Below, one piece after another: positions 21,368-31,857 of a stretch of DNA of 64,000 nucleotides. This DNA comes from Saccharomycopsis fibuligera x Saccharomycopsis cf. fibuligera. Taxonomy: Eukaryota; Ascomycota; Saccharomycetes; Ascoideales; Saccharomycopsidaceae. Under the pieces are notes generated by a model that did not search any database, was not told the origin of the DNA, and saw only the letters and a list, made by a program, of their open reading frames with translations. The translations under genes were made by a program, and so were the position numbers. The stretch spans positions 2,049,501-2,113,500 of the forward strand of contig CP012816.1 of assembly GCA_001936135.1 (NCBI GenBank), given 5' to 3'. Numbering within the stretch: position 1 is the stretch's first letter; each line of letters starts with the position of its first letter.

Positions 21368-22525
21368 ATGTCCTTGAAAGCGCACCCATTGCAACACGCC
21401 CCGTTCGGAGCCACTATCGAGCTCCCAGCACTGGTCACCGACCCTTCGTTGCTCAGCGACGACGACTTCAAGCGCCTCGAAGAGGCGTTGCACAAGCACA
21501 AAGTGGTCGTGATCCCGGACCAGGCCCAGTTGGCGCCGCGCTCCCAGTACGTGCTCACCACAAGGTTCGACAAAACCTGCGACAAGCGCGGCAACAACTA
21601 CGGGCACGGGAAAACCTTCAGACACAAGGACTCTGTGCTAAAGAAAGACGGCCACAGCGTGCCCTCGCAACCGCAGGTGCAAATCATCGGGAACGGCCAC
21701 TGGGACGAAGACAGCGGCTTGGAAGACTTCACGTTGACCCAGCCGTCTCAGCGCACGTTCCACAGGGACCCCTTGAGCAGCGAAGAAATCGCCAGCGGGC
21801 AGACCAGATTCTACAGGTGGCACATCGACTCCGCGTTGTACGACCTTGCCCCGCCAAAGGCCACCACGTTGCTTGGCATCCATGTGCCCGGCGAGGACGA
21901 AAAACAGAGAATCGTCTACGAGGACACCAAAGAAGAGCTAGTGTTGGCCAAGGGCGCCACTGCGTTCATATCCGGGGCCACTGCGTTCAGCTTGCTCTCG
22001 AAACAAGACCAGGAGCTTGCTCTCGACACCACGGTGGTCTACGCGCCTCACCCGTACATCTACATCGGCTCTTCGAAAGCCACGTCCGACGGGTTGACTA
22101 TGGTCAGCGAGGGCAAAGAGCCGCCGCTCAGCGAGCTCCCGGAATGGGAAGAAGCCAAAGTGAAGAAGTTGCCGCTAGTGTGGACCGACCCGGTCACCGG
22201 CGAGCACTCGTTGCAGGTCCACGGCTGCTGCTTGTACACCTTGGTGAGAAACCAAACCGGCGAGCACTTGGGTTTGGCAGAGTCCAGACAGGAGGTCCAC
22301 AGGCTCATGAGGCCTGCCATCGGCCCGCGTCACGTGTACGCCCATAGCTGGAGGGCCGGCGATTTGGTTATCTTCTCCAACAGACAGGTATGGCATTCTG
22401 TCACTGGCGAGTTCCGCAAGGAAGAGAAGCGTTTGATGCACCAGTGCAACATCGCCTCAGGGGAGGACCCTGTGTGCGAGGGGCACCCGGCGGCCACCGG
22501 CGTGAAGGTCGGTAACCAGAGATAG
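21368..22525 (+). CDS. XAN1: Fe(II)/2-oxoglutarate-dependent xanthine dioxygenase
   Basis: 385-residue TfdA/TauD-family enzyme that fits the fungal XanA group, which hydroxylates xanthine to uric acid with 2-oxoglutarate and O2 in place of xanthine dehydrogenase. The iron triad is visible: HxD in RWHIDSALYDL (His152, Asp154) and the distal His343 in NRQVWHSVTGEF, with a following Arg for 2-oxoglutarate. The substrate-side segment QIIGNGHW and the APPKATTLLG strand also match the group. It is a cytosolic purine-salvage enzyme allowing use of xanthine as nitrogen source. The ATG at 21368 is preferred over an earlier in-frame ATG at 21308, which lies inside the ACGAC leader repeat. The gene is GC-rich yet has one CTG only. 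Taurine dioxygenase (Jlp1-type) is the alternative; the overall length and motifs favour XanA. Confidence 0.85.
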   Translation: MSLKAHPLQHAPFGATIELPALVTDPSLLSDDDFKRLEEALHKHKVVVIPDQAQLAPRSQYVLTTRFDKTCDKRGNNYGHGKTFRHKDSVLKKDGHSVPSQPQVQIIGNGHWDEDSGLEDFTLTQPSQRTFHRDPLSSEEIASGQTRFYRWHIDSALYDLAPPKATTLLGIHVPGEDEKQRIVYEDTKEELVLAKGATAFISGATAFSLLSKQDQELALDTTVVYAPHPYIYIGSSKATSDGLTMVSEGKEPPLSELPEWEEAKVKKLPLVWTDPVTGEHSLQVHGCCLYTLVRNQTGEHLGLAESRQEVHRLMRPAIGPRHVYAHSWRAGDLVIFSNRQVWHSVTGEFRKEEKRLMHQCNIASGEDPVCEGHPAATGVKVGNQR

Positions 22526-23078
22526 TTTAGCACGGATATAGCACAGTTTCTACATACACGTTGATATTTCAGAGCAACAACCTCCAAAGCCGTAGGCAGT
22601 AGTGGCATCCCGCGAAGATACAGATACAGACCGGCAAGTTGGCGCTGTTGGCGCTGCCGGCAAGTTAGGGCCCTACCGCTACATGCAGCGGCCGCAGGGC
22701 GCGCAGCAGCGCGCGTAGCAGCACGCACGCATTGCTCTGCAAAAGCCTCCGAACGGCTGTCACCCGCCAATTCCAACTTACAGTAGCTGCCAGCCACAAG
22801 CCACTTTGCCAGGTACAGCCAGGGGCCAACCTGCCACGCAGCTTAGCAGCAGCAGTACTAAACAGCGGCCGGCGATGGATTCCATCGCCCACAGCAAGCC
22901 AAACCTCCCGACCGTTATTCCAGTTCACTATTTTTACTTTCATCTTTGCTCCTGGCCGAAAATACTCGCTTTCCAGCTTTACTTACGCTTACTTACCTAC
23001 CAACTCCTCATTTTGACCAAGTCCCATCTCCCCCCATCTCCCCTTTTCCCCACGCGCTCCCTCGTCCCCAGTATCGCA
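22526..23078. promoter_or_regulatory. Intergenic, tricalbin promoter
   Basis: 553 bp. It contains GC-rich repeats near 22,635-22,735 (GGCGCTG and GCGCGCAGCAG words), then a pyrimidine-rich leader before the tricalbin ATG. No gene is seen. Confidence 0.55.
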
Positions 23079-26000
23079 ATGGCCGCGCCCCAATTGGTAC
23101 GTAACGACTGCTGCTCTTGCTGCAACGAGAAACAAGTGGACCTCCTTCAAGGGCGCCAACTGCAAACAAATGACAAATGACTAACCCTTGACACTAGCAA
23201 GCAAATCCTGATATCGCTGATGGCGCCGCTGCTTCTGGCTACCAAGGCGGCGCCCCAAACGGCACTGCCAACGGCTATGGCACTGCCAATGGCAACGGCA
23301 CTGCCAATGGCTATGGCAACGGCACTGCCAGTACCAACGACACTGGCCTCGCTACCAGCGATGCTAACGGTACCGCTAGTGCCAGTGCTCCAGCCGGCCC
23401 GAATGGCGTCGCCACCACCAAGGCGCAGCAAGCCAAAGGGTTGGACCAAAACCAGTTGAGCCAAGCTAAAGCTGAACAGCAGACAGCCGATGACGCCACG
23501 CCCCAAGTGCAGGCCGACAAGACCAAAGAGCAAGACAGGCAATCCAAGGAACAAGAAAAAAAGAAGGCTGCTGAAGAGAAGAAAAAAGGGGCTCCTGAAG
23601 AAATCAAACGTCCTGCGGTGCCTGCTACATTCCGAGGTTGGAAAGAAGTCTCTGGATGGCGTGAAAGTGACACGTTGACGGCAGAAGATGAGTTGGACGA
23701 TTTGCTTTCCACCCCCACCAGTTTGGAAAATTACTTGCCTGAGGTCGCCTACGGCGACTGGTATCACAACGTTGGGGTTTTGTTTCTTGGCGGGTTTCTC
23801 TCTTGGTTCTTTGGCTGGTTCGGGTTTTCTTTGGCCCCGGTGTTTTTTGTCATTGTTATCACCACCGTGTACTACAGAACCCAAATCAGAAAGTACAGAT
23901 CAAAGATCAAAGAAGACACCCAAAGGGAAATGTCCGTCAAGAGAATCGAAACCGATTATGAAACTATGGATTGGTTGAATGCGTTGTTGGATAAGTATTG
24001 GATTTACTTGGAACCATACGTTTGCCAACAAGTGGCTGACAACGTCAACCCAATCATTGCCACGTCTATCGCTTCATTGCCGGCTTTCATCAACAGTGTG
24101 TGGATTGATTGTATTACTTTGGGCTCCAAACCTTTCAGAGTCGAGTCGGTGAAGACCTTACCGGAAACCTCTGATGATGTGCTTGTTATGGACTGGTGCT
24201 GCTCTTTTACTCCAAATGACTACCATGACTTGACCTACAAGCAGTTGAAAAACAGAGTCAGTCAAAAAGTAGTGGTTAAGATTAAAGTGTTTGGTATCCC
24301 TATTCCTATTGTCGTTAAAAACGTAGCCTTCAAAGCAACGGTTAGAGTCAGAATTCACTTGATGGAAAGCTTTCCCCATGTTGACACCGTCAATATTTCC
24401 TTGCCAGAACTCCCAATGTTTGACTTTGTTACTAAGCTTCTCGGCGATACCGTTTTCAACTGGGAAGTCTTGTCTTTCCCAGGTTTGTGGCCATTTATTT
24501 ATGAAATGATTCAAAAATATGCTGGTCCTTTGGTTTTGCCTCCGTTTTCTTTCCAGTTGAATGTGGAACAATTGTTGGCTGGTGACATCAATGCTGCTTC
24601 TGGCATTTTGGCACTAACGGTGCACCGCGCTGAAAACATCAAGTTGTTTGACAGAACCCTCGATAACACTATTGACCCGTACATTACTTTTGGTTTCAAT
24701 AATGAAGTCAGTGCTAAGACTACTACCCTTCAAGACACCAAGCTTCCAAAATGGGACGAAACTTTGTTTATTTTGGTGAAGAATATGGCTGACCCATTAA
24801 GAATGATTATCTACGATTACAATGATGATAGAAAAGATGGACAAATTGGTATTATCGATTATGACTTGCAAACTTTGAAGGATGAACCAGAACGAAAAAA
24901 CGTCCATGAAAGATTCATGAGAAACAACAAAGCGGTGGGTGACTTGAGTTTCAGTTTCAAATACATGCCTGCAATTTTACCAAAGAGATTGATTGATGGG
25001 TCTACTGAACCGCCACCAGAATTGAACACCGGTATTGTCAGAATCGAAGTTGGTCAAGCCACTTTTGACTCTGATACCCCAGTTACTGGCTTAGTGGAAT
25101 TGAATGTTAATCACAAGAATGTTGCCACGACTAGTGTCTTCAAGAAGAATAATGAACCAAACTATGGTATCACTACTAGACACGCTATCACTAATCGTGC
25201 TAATGCTAGAGTTGCTCTTATACTCAAAGATACCAACGGCAAACACATAAACTCCATTCATAGTTCATTGAACGATCTCATTGATCGTACCGTTATTGGC
25301 AAACCGTCAGTCTCGTTTAAAGACGGTCTTGGTAAAGTTGACATCAGCGCATTTTGGCAACCCGTCAACATTGACTCCGTTTCAGGTGCTCTCAGTTACA
25401 CTGATCCAATCGGGGTAGTGAAGGTTATTGTTAAGCACGCTAGAGATTTGCGTAATTTGGAAACCGTTGGTACTATCGATCCATACACCAGAGTCTTGGT
25501 AAATGGGTTCGCAAAGTCCAGAACAACGTTCAAGGACTCCACTACTAATCCTGACTGGAATGAAGCGCTTTGGGTACCAGTGACTTCAGTTAATCAAAAT
25601 CTTACTCTTGAAGTCATGGATGTTGAAACTCACAATGATAGATCATTAGGTGCATTTGACGTCAAGTTGACTGATATTATTACTAGAGACGACAAGGGCG
25701 AATTAGCTCCATTTGAAGACAAAGAGCCAAGAACCAATAGATTGGTGGCTAAGAGATTCTCCAAGGGAAGTATTACTTACTCTATCAGCTTTTACCCATT
25801 GCAGAAAGTCTTGGACATTGACGAAGAAAAACAGATTGAAAAAAGATCTCATGAACTTGCCTTGGCTAGAGAACAAGAAGCTAGACTTTCCGCAAAGGAA
25901 AAGAAGTTGAAGGAGGAAAAAGAAAAGGAAGAACAAGAATTGGCCAAGTTTGATGAAGCAATCCCATTGGCGCCACCAGTAGGAGACTTCAGTAAGACTG

Positions 26001-26965
26001 ATAAACATAGAGTTACTTTGGAAGAATTGGTGAAATATGAATCAGGGGTTTTTGTGTTCAAGATTTTGGGAGTCCAAATTACTCAAAAAAAGGCATATTT
26101 GCAAGCATTTTTCGACGCTGGCGGGTATTCTGAGCTCACTTCACCAAAATTGACTAGAGAAAATAGTAAATTCTCTGGTAACGGCGATGTTGTTATCAAA
26201 GAACTTAGTTGGTCGGAAACTATTTTTAGACTTGCTGAAGATAAAGATGACAATCGTGCTGAAGATCCACTCGCTGAAGTTTCTATCCCGACTCTCAATT
26301 TGCTCAAAAATGCATACTACGAACCGTTTGATCTCAAATTAAATGATGGCTCAGTGGTCACCCTTAAGGCCAGATTTATTCCAACTGTGCTCGACGAGTT
26401 ACCTGAATCTGATAGAATCATCAGTTCCGGTACATTGTCCGTTGATGTTCATGGTGCTAACAATTTGATTTCTGCTGACAGTAATGGTAAATCTGACCCA
26501 TTCTGTAGATTGCTTCTCAACGGTACTGATGAAGTCTTCAAGACCAAAACCAAAAAGAGAACTCTTGACCCACATTGGAACGAATCTACCTCGTTTGAAG
26601 TTTTCAACAGATACTATGCCTTTTTGAGAATTGCAGTATTCGATTGGGATTTTGGTGCTGGACAAGATGACGAATTAGGTGACTTTGACTTCCCCCTTTC
26701 CGAAGTGAAATCTGATGGGACCCCGACTGAAGTAGAAGTGAAATTGGCCGGCAAAGGTGGCATTCCTAATGGTGGTGTGGTGAAGTTGACTTTCAGATTC
26801 AAACCAGGCTACATTATCCCAGTCAAGAAGGATGAAAAATCACTTACTGATAATGCAGTTTTTGATACCGGTAAAACTTTTGTTGCTGGTGGTGGTAAAG
26901 TGATTGGTGGCGGCGTTGGTGTTGTTGGTAAAGTGAAGAACTCGATCTTCAGCAAAAAAGGGTGA
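23079..26965 (+). CDS. Tricalbin, ER-plasma membrane contact-site lipid transfer protein
   Basis: Spliced gene, about 1,261 residues. Exon 1 is only six codons (23079-23096), the intron is 23097-23197 (GTACGT start, GACTAAC branch, TAG end), exon 2 runs to 26965. Order: low-complexity N-terminus with Asn-Gly-Thr-Ala repeats; Lys/Glu/Gln-rich stretch; hydrophobic hairpin about 197-240 (FLGGFLSWFFGWFGF) anchoring it in the ER; SMP lipid-binding domain about 250-455; then several C2 domains, beginning about 473 (ILALTVHRAENIK), 744 (GVVKVIVKHARDL) and 1084 (GTLSVDVHGANNL, with SDPFCRLLLNG), plus a more divergent one near 610. This is the tricalbin/E-Syt architecture; it tethers cortical ER to plasma membrane. 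Which of Tcb1-3 it matches is not resolved. I found no in-frame CTG among its many Leu codons. Confidence 0.95.
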
Positions 26966-27013
26966 TTAGATGTATGTTTTTAAATTTTTTGAAACGCGGT
27001 TTGTTGATTTTCT

Positions 27014-27069
<56 letters not shown>

Positions 27070-27423
27070 CTTTACTATTATTATTGCTTTTGATTTTTAT
27101 TATCACAATAGTGTCGAATGTTGTTTTAGTACAAAATGTATTTTATTTTATTTATCTATTTTAAAAAAAAAAAACTATAGTTGGTTGTAGAGCCTCTTCA
27201 GTGCAAGATTCGTTTGTTATGCATGTTGGGTGATTTGTTACTAAGTAGCGCTGCCCTTGGCCAGTGGTTGCCCGGCTGTAGTGGACCAATGGCATTGCAA
27301 AGAAAAAAAGCAGAAAATCCGTAAGCTGAAATGTAAAATTAAGCACCAGCTACATAGAGAGAAAGATAGTCATCATTTACAGCACACACACACAACACAA
27401 CTCTATAAACACTAGCAAACAAA
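26966..27423. other. Intergenic, tricalbin 3' end and QCR10 promoter
   Basis: 458 bp. It includes an uninterrupted T run at 27016-27069 (54 T) just after the tricalbin stop, and a second A run near 27164-27173. The CA-rich leader with CTATAAA (near 27402) precedes QCR10. Confidence 0.65.
27016..27069. repeat. 54-base T homopolymer
   Basis: Uninterrupted T run in the tricalbin 3' region; the exact length is uncertain in any sequencing of such a tract. Confidence 0.9.
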
Positions 27424-28175
27424 ATGGTTTTCGTATGTACATTGGCAAACACTACTGAATGTGCGGTAATGAGCGTTGAAATGGTGTGGTTAGGTTTGGC
27501 TCTTTATATCGCAAACGGTTGTGTACATTTGATCGCTTCAAATTGAGAAATGGTAATTATCAGAAATGATAATGACACTGATTACTAACATTTATTTTCC
27601 ATCTTGGTTTAATTTTATTGATGAGTGCTCTTGTTGAATGGCATAGGTGTAATTATTATGTTGAATCAAATTGAAAATAATATGAGTCTGCTTGAAGTAT
27701 ACAACGCAAAGTTTACTTTCCCTACAAGTTAATCTTCTGCGCTATGCGTGACATGAACTCTATGTCAAATACTTGGAGTAACACATTATTTACAAATTCT
27801 TTTAAGTCAAGCTACACACCTAAATAGCCCATATAGGATTCAACTTAAAGCTGCTTTGTATCTTATGTACTAGCAACTATTCCTTTCACTGCCACAGCAA
27901 GGCGCTCATCAATTGCAAAAATGAAACCAAAAGATGGACTTTCAATTCTTTTAATATAGCAAGCTTCCAGAATTGCCTATAAATCTGCTCCAACTGCTTT
28001 GTTTACATTGAAAGCATACTTGCCAAACATTGTTTTTTTTGGTGCTGCTGCCGGTGCTGCTGTCTTCACTTTTACTGAACGTGTCCCATTGTTCAGAAAT
28101 ACTTTCTACAAGAAGATTCCAGTTTTCGGTTCTCACTGGGATATTCAAGTTGACCCACAAGACACTTACTACTAA
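27424..28175 (+). CDS. QCR10: Cytochrome bc1 complex subunit 10
   Basis: Spliced gene of 74 residues. Exon 1 is three codons (27424-27432, Met-Val-Phe), followed by GTATGT; exon 2 is 27960-28175. The exon 2 product has the Qcr10 pattern: amphipathic start (QASRIAYKSAPTALF), a transmembrane helix (NIVFFGAAAGAAVFTFTE), then the conserved YKKIP segment and a short hydrophilic tail. It is a small subunit of respiratory complex III in the inner mitochondrial membrane. S. cerevisiae QCR10 also carries an intron after a tiny first exon, which supports the model. Odd point: the intron is 527 bp and its only perfect TACTAAC (27583-27589) is about 370 bp before the chosen acceptor, so another weaker branch site or RNA folding may be used. 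Confidence 0.88.
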
Positions 28176-28619
28176 GCTCATTCAATTTAATTTCAGAGTT
28201 AGAATAGGGTAAGCTCCAACAAAAGAGAAGTAAAGACATGTTTATTTTATTTGCTTTGATGTGTGTAAATAATGGTATGATTTATTAGTAAACAAAAACT
28301 CTGTTTTTAATACGTTATTTTATCTTGTAGTTATTGAGATTAATTTCTTAAGGATTTTAGTTCATAGAGCCGTTATATTTTATATTTAGAGGAAACAATG
28401 GCTTGTGGATTTCAGCTTATTAGAACTGCGTTCAAAACATGCGGAAATCAAGCTATTTTTCTTTTGTACTTTCATTGCCTTTTCCTCCGCGGAGCGTTGA
28501 AATGCATCGCCTAGTACTAAAGGATGATTATTAGCAGACGTCAACTCACTTTGCATAACATCAGGACATCAGGCTTTGGGACATGAAAACACTCAAAAAT
28601 AGCAGCAGCGATAGTGAGA
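28176..28619. other. Intergenic
   Basis: 444 bp, AT-rich, tandem genes on the plus strand. I see no gene or repeat of note. Confidence 0.6.
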
Positions 28620-31112
28620 ATGCCCACTAATTTTCTGGTTTCAAGATATAGGCTGCTGATTCAGAACTATGATAATGCTAGCCGTCAAAGGAAGCAAATT
28701 ACTGGCATCTTTCCTAACCATCATCAAAATCACAGGCATGACAACAACAATAACAACAACAATAACAACAACAATAACAATAACAGAAGTAGCAATAACG
28801 TCACTCGCCAAAGTCTGCTGTTGAAATTAACACATATATTACGACGGCTTATACTACTTTTTAGTAGGAATGTAAGAATAATCTTTATTTTCACAGTAGT
28901 AGTAATTTTTGCCATCTTCACAGTTTATAAAATCGTGCCCAAACATTTATTGTCCTTTGCAACCTTACATACTACTAAGAGGCACCAATACCACCAATTG
29001 AGCCTCGATCAGTATTCAACATCATTTCGAGAAAAATTGACTACTATACATTTCCCACAGCCCATAGTTGAACATTTTTATGAGACTCGTGGCGTTAAGA
29101 ATGAGCTGACAACAGAAGGTACAACTTTTATAGGATCAAGAACTAGGAGTAGACCGTTGGAGCTCTCTAAGTCTCAGCAAGAAAAAGAGGAAGAAAAAAT
29201 CATAACTTTGCAAGATGTTATAGTTTCCGTGTTGTTTGATAGAAGGTTAGCGCCCGCATTATCGCTATCCCTATTTAGACAAAGGCTTGATGTGCAAGCT
29301 GAGTTCGACCACCATTTCAGAATTCCGTTCGCTTGGCAGGATTGGATAGATATAGAAGGAAGATTACAAGATTTGCAACATGTTGAGGATGAAGGGCTGC
29401 TGGAAGATTGTCAACATCTAAGCCGTATGCTCAAAGATTATGATAGAGCAGATATCGATTATTACGACGATCTCAACTGTGATGAACATGACATACAGGA
29501 TAGTTTAGGATCCTGGTTGCAAAAGATCAAAGTGAGAGAGCCAATAGGGAAACCTTTTTCGATTTTTACTAGGAAAGCTATCGCAACATCTTATTTGCAA
29601 CACACGGCGTCAATACCAGAAAGGCTCATGTTTTTAAATATTGATGACTATAATCATTCTTTGGTTTTACTAACTAGGAATATTGAGAATAAACCAAATT
29701 CATTGCTTCATTTGGCTTCTGAGTATATTCTACAAGAGTCTAAGATTCACAAAACAAGCCAAATAAGTTCAGGAATTCAATTCACATTAGAATTAGAAGC
29801 ATTGTCAAAGTCTTTGAAAGCTAGTGAAAAAAAAGGAAATCCTATTGAAATGAAGCAGAGTAAATACGATTCTACAAGATTAGTACTTGATGATGTGGGG
29901 AATCTAAAATTGAATCGTTCCAATTTTAATTTAGACCTTGGCAAAATAAAAAGCAAGCTATTAAAGAATCTTAAAAATGTTCCGAAAGTCCAAAAACACT
30001 TATCTTTAGACTACAAGTTTCTTACCAAAATTGAAGCCACTGATGTCAATAATCCTATCAAGTATTTCCATGAAGCAATTCTCAGTACCAAATACCACAG
30101 TGGCTCACATTATGACTGGAGGTTTTTTAATAAAGCTATAGTTAATGACTATGAACGACAACTTATCTTACATCAACTCACTAAAGCATGGCTTACTTTT
30201 TGTCAAAGTGCTGGTATGAAAAGTTGGCTCATGCACGGTACTTTACTAGGGTATTATTTCAATGGCATGAATATGCCATTTGATAATGACTTGGATGTCG
30301 TTATGACCATGGATTCGTTAGTGAGGCTTGCAAAATATTACAATCAAACAATAGTGGTAGATGCTAGCAAGCAGCACTATCGGCACGAAACTTTGGGCAG
30401 TAATGCATATTTAATTGATGTAAACCCTCAATTTCTTGAAAGAACAAAAGGTAATGGTAGAAACACTATAGATGCTAGATTTATTGATATTCATTGTGGG
30501 TTGTATATAGACATCACCGGCGTTGCCAGCACTATTGAACACAAAAATTTTAACAAGCGACAATTAGCAACCCAAAAAGAATTTAATCAGATGCTTGACC
30601 CGGATTATTTGGATAAAATTGAAATTACCACTATTAATCAAGCCAGATATAATGCTGAACTTGATAATATTTTACGGACATTAATTGACAATAAGGAGGT
30701 TTTCAATTGCAAAAACAACCATTTTTATACATTAGACGAGTTAAGTCCGTTGAAAGAGGTGTATTTTGAAGGATTAAAAGCATATGCACCTCATAATATC
30801 GAACTGATTATGAAACGAGAATATAATAAAGGATTATATAAATACAAATTCAAGAATTATATTTTCCGCAAGCAGTTACGGTTATGGGTAGCAATAGAAG
30901 ATTGTTCAGCAAGCATAAGTGATTATGCATGCTTGAAGAATCCCAAAGTTGAATATGAGTACAATCAGACTAGGGATTTTACTTATCATCATGTGTACTA
31001 CTACAGACGAAAACTGTTTATGAATGAAGTGAAATTTAAGCCGCCTTTAGTTATCAGGGACAATCCATGGATGATGGAGTTTGCCAACGAAGTACAACAG
31101 CTACTTTCATAA
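28620..31112 (+). CDS. LicD-domain protein, Mnn4-like mannosylphosphate factor
   Basis: 830-residue type II membrane protein. The start at 28620 follows from the first ATG in the frame. A basic, Asn-rich cytosolic tail precedes one transmembrane segment at about residues 85-105 (RIIFIFTVVVIFAIF). The lumenal C-terminal half has a LicD/fukutin fold: SWLMHGTLLGYYFNG followed by PFDNDLDVVM at about 535-562, the D-x-D-type metal site, and IDIHCGLYIDITG further on. In yeasts Mnn4 relatives act in the Golgi to add or regulate mannosylphosphate on N-glycan mannan. It lacks the Lys-Glu tail of S. cerevisiae Mnn4. CUG-clade yeasts usually carry several such genes, so the exact orthologue is open. Several CTG codons lie in non-conserved sites. 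Confidence 0.88.
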   Translation: MPTNFLVSRYRLLIQNYDNASRQRKQITGIFPNHHQNHRHDNNNNNNNNNNNNNNRSSNNVTRQSLLLKLTHILRRLILLFSRNVRIIFIFTVVVIFAIFTVYKIVPKHLLSFATLHTTKRHQYHQLSLDQYSTSFREKLTTIHFPQPIVEHFYETRGVKNELTTEGTTFIGSRTRSRPLELSKSQQEKEEEKIITLQDVIVSVLFDRRLAPALSLSLFRQRLDVQAEFDHHFRIPFAWQDWIDIEGRLQDLQHVEDEGLLEDCQHLSRMLKDYDRADIDYYDDLNCDEHDIQDSLGSWLQKIKVREPIGKPFSIFTRKAIATSYLQHTASIPERLMFLNIDDYNHSLVLLTRNIENKPNSLLHLASEYILQESKIHKTSQISSGIQFTLELEALSKSLKASEKKGNPIEMKQSKYDSTRLVLDDVGNLKLNRSNFNLDLGKIKSKLLKNLKNVPKVQKHLSLDYKFLTKIEATDVNNPIKYFHEAILSTKYHSGSHYDWRFFNKAIVNDYERQLILHQLTKAWLTFCQSAGMKSWLMHGTLLGYYFNGMNMPFDNDLDVVMTMDSLVRLAKYYNQTIVVDASKQHYRHETLGSNAYLIDVNPQFLERTKGNGRNTIDARFIDIHCGLYIDITGVASTIEHKNFNKRQLATQKEFNQMLDPDYLDKIEITTINQARYNAELDNILRTLIDNKEVFNCKNNHFYTLDELSPLKEVYFEGLKAYAPHNIELIMKREYNKGLYKYKFKNYIFRKQLRLWVAIEDCSASISDYACLKNPKVEYEYNQTRDFTYHHVYYYRRKLFMNEVKFKPPLVIRDNPWMMEFANEVQQLLS

Positions 31113-31857
31113 ATTTTGGTTTCAATGAATTAATATATTGCTTATGGAAAAGCACTGTGGAAAATCTTTTTGCTATGAGGAAAATTCTGCAAATAGCTGA
31201 AAATTCTGCAAATAGCAGAAAAATCCTTAAAGCTGCAGTACCCTAATTCATTCCAATCAAAGGACTTACTCGAAAACTTATTCACTTGTTTCAAGTCTCC
31301 ACGTTAGGCGTCTCCTTGCCTACTGCTTCGAAGATGTCCTATTGATGACAAAGAGCCTCTAATACTTCTTTTTTTGAATAATTTTCCTGCGATGCGGCGC
31401 ATAGTCCATCACTGCGGAACTTGTTCACTCACAAACTGTTGTTTATTTGCCTCTAAGACAGCTTCATCGGGATAAATGTAAACACATATAACTGCGTCGG
31501 GATGCATTGGTGTGTTTACGTTTTTCCGAGTTTTGCCTGCTTCCTTGGATCCTTTTCTTTTATTTTTGTTTTTTTGAGCGACTCGAAATTCTCGAAAATA
31601 TATTTATGTCTATTTACATTGCTTCTTGTGTTTTTCTGTTTGAATTAGATTTCGTACTTCTATTTGATTTAATCTCGTTTACTTCCAAAAATAAGCAAAA
31701 AAAAGGAGTTGCAATCTGTTTACTTTGTTTACTTGGTCATTTGTTTGTATTTGCCAAATAAGCTGTCATATCTATTCTTTATCCATCCAGTCGCAAACCA
31801 TTTGTTTATCCAATTGATATAACTATTGATTATTTCTGATACTTTTACTAAAATTAA
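31113..31857. other. Intergenic
   Basis: 745 bp, AT-rich. It has a tandem duplication near 31,180-31,215 (AAAATTCTGCAAATAGC twice). A hydrophobic frame at 31507-31761 reads like chance Phe/Leu-rich T-rich DNA. No gene is called. Confidence 0.6.
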
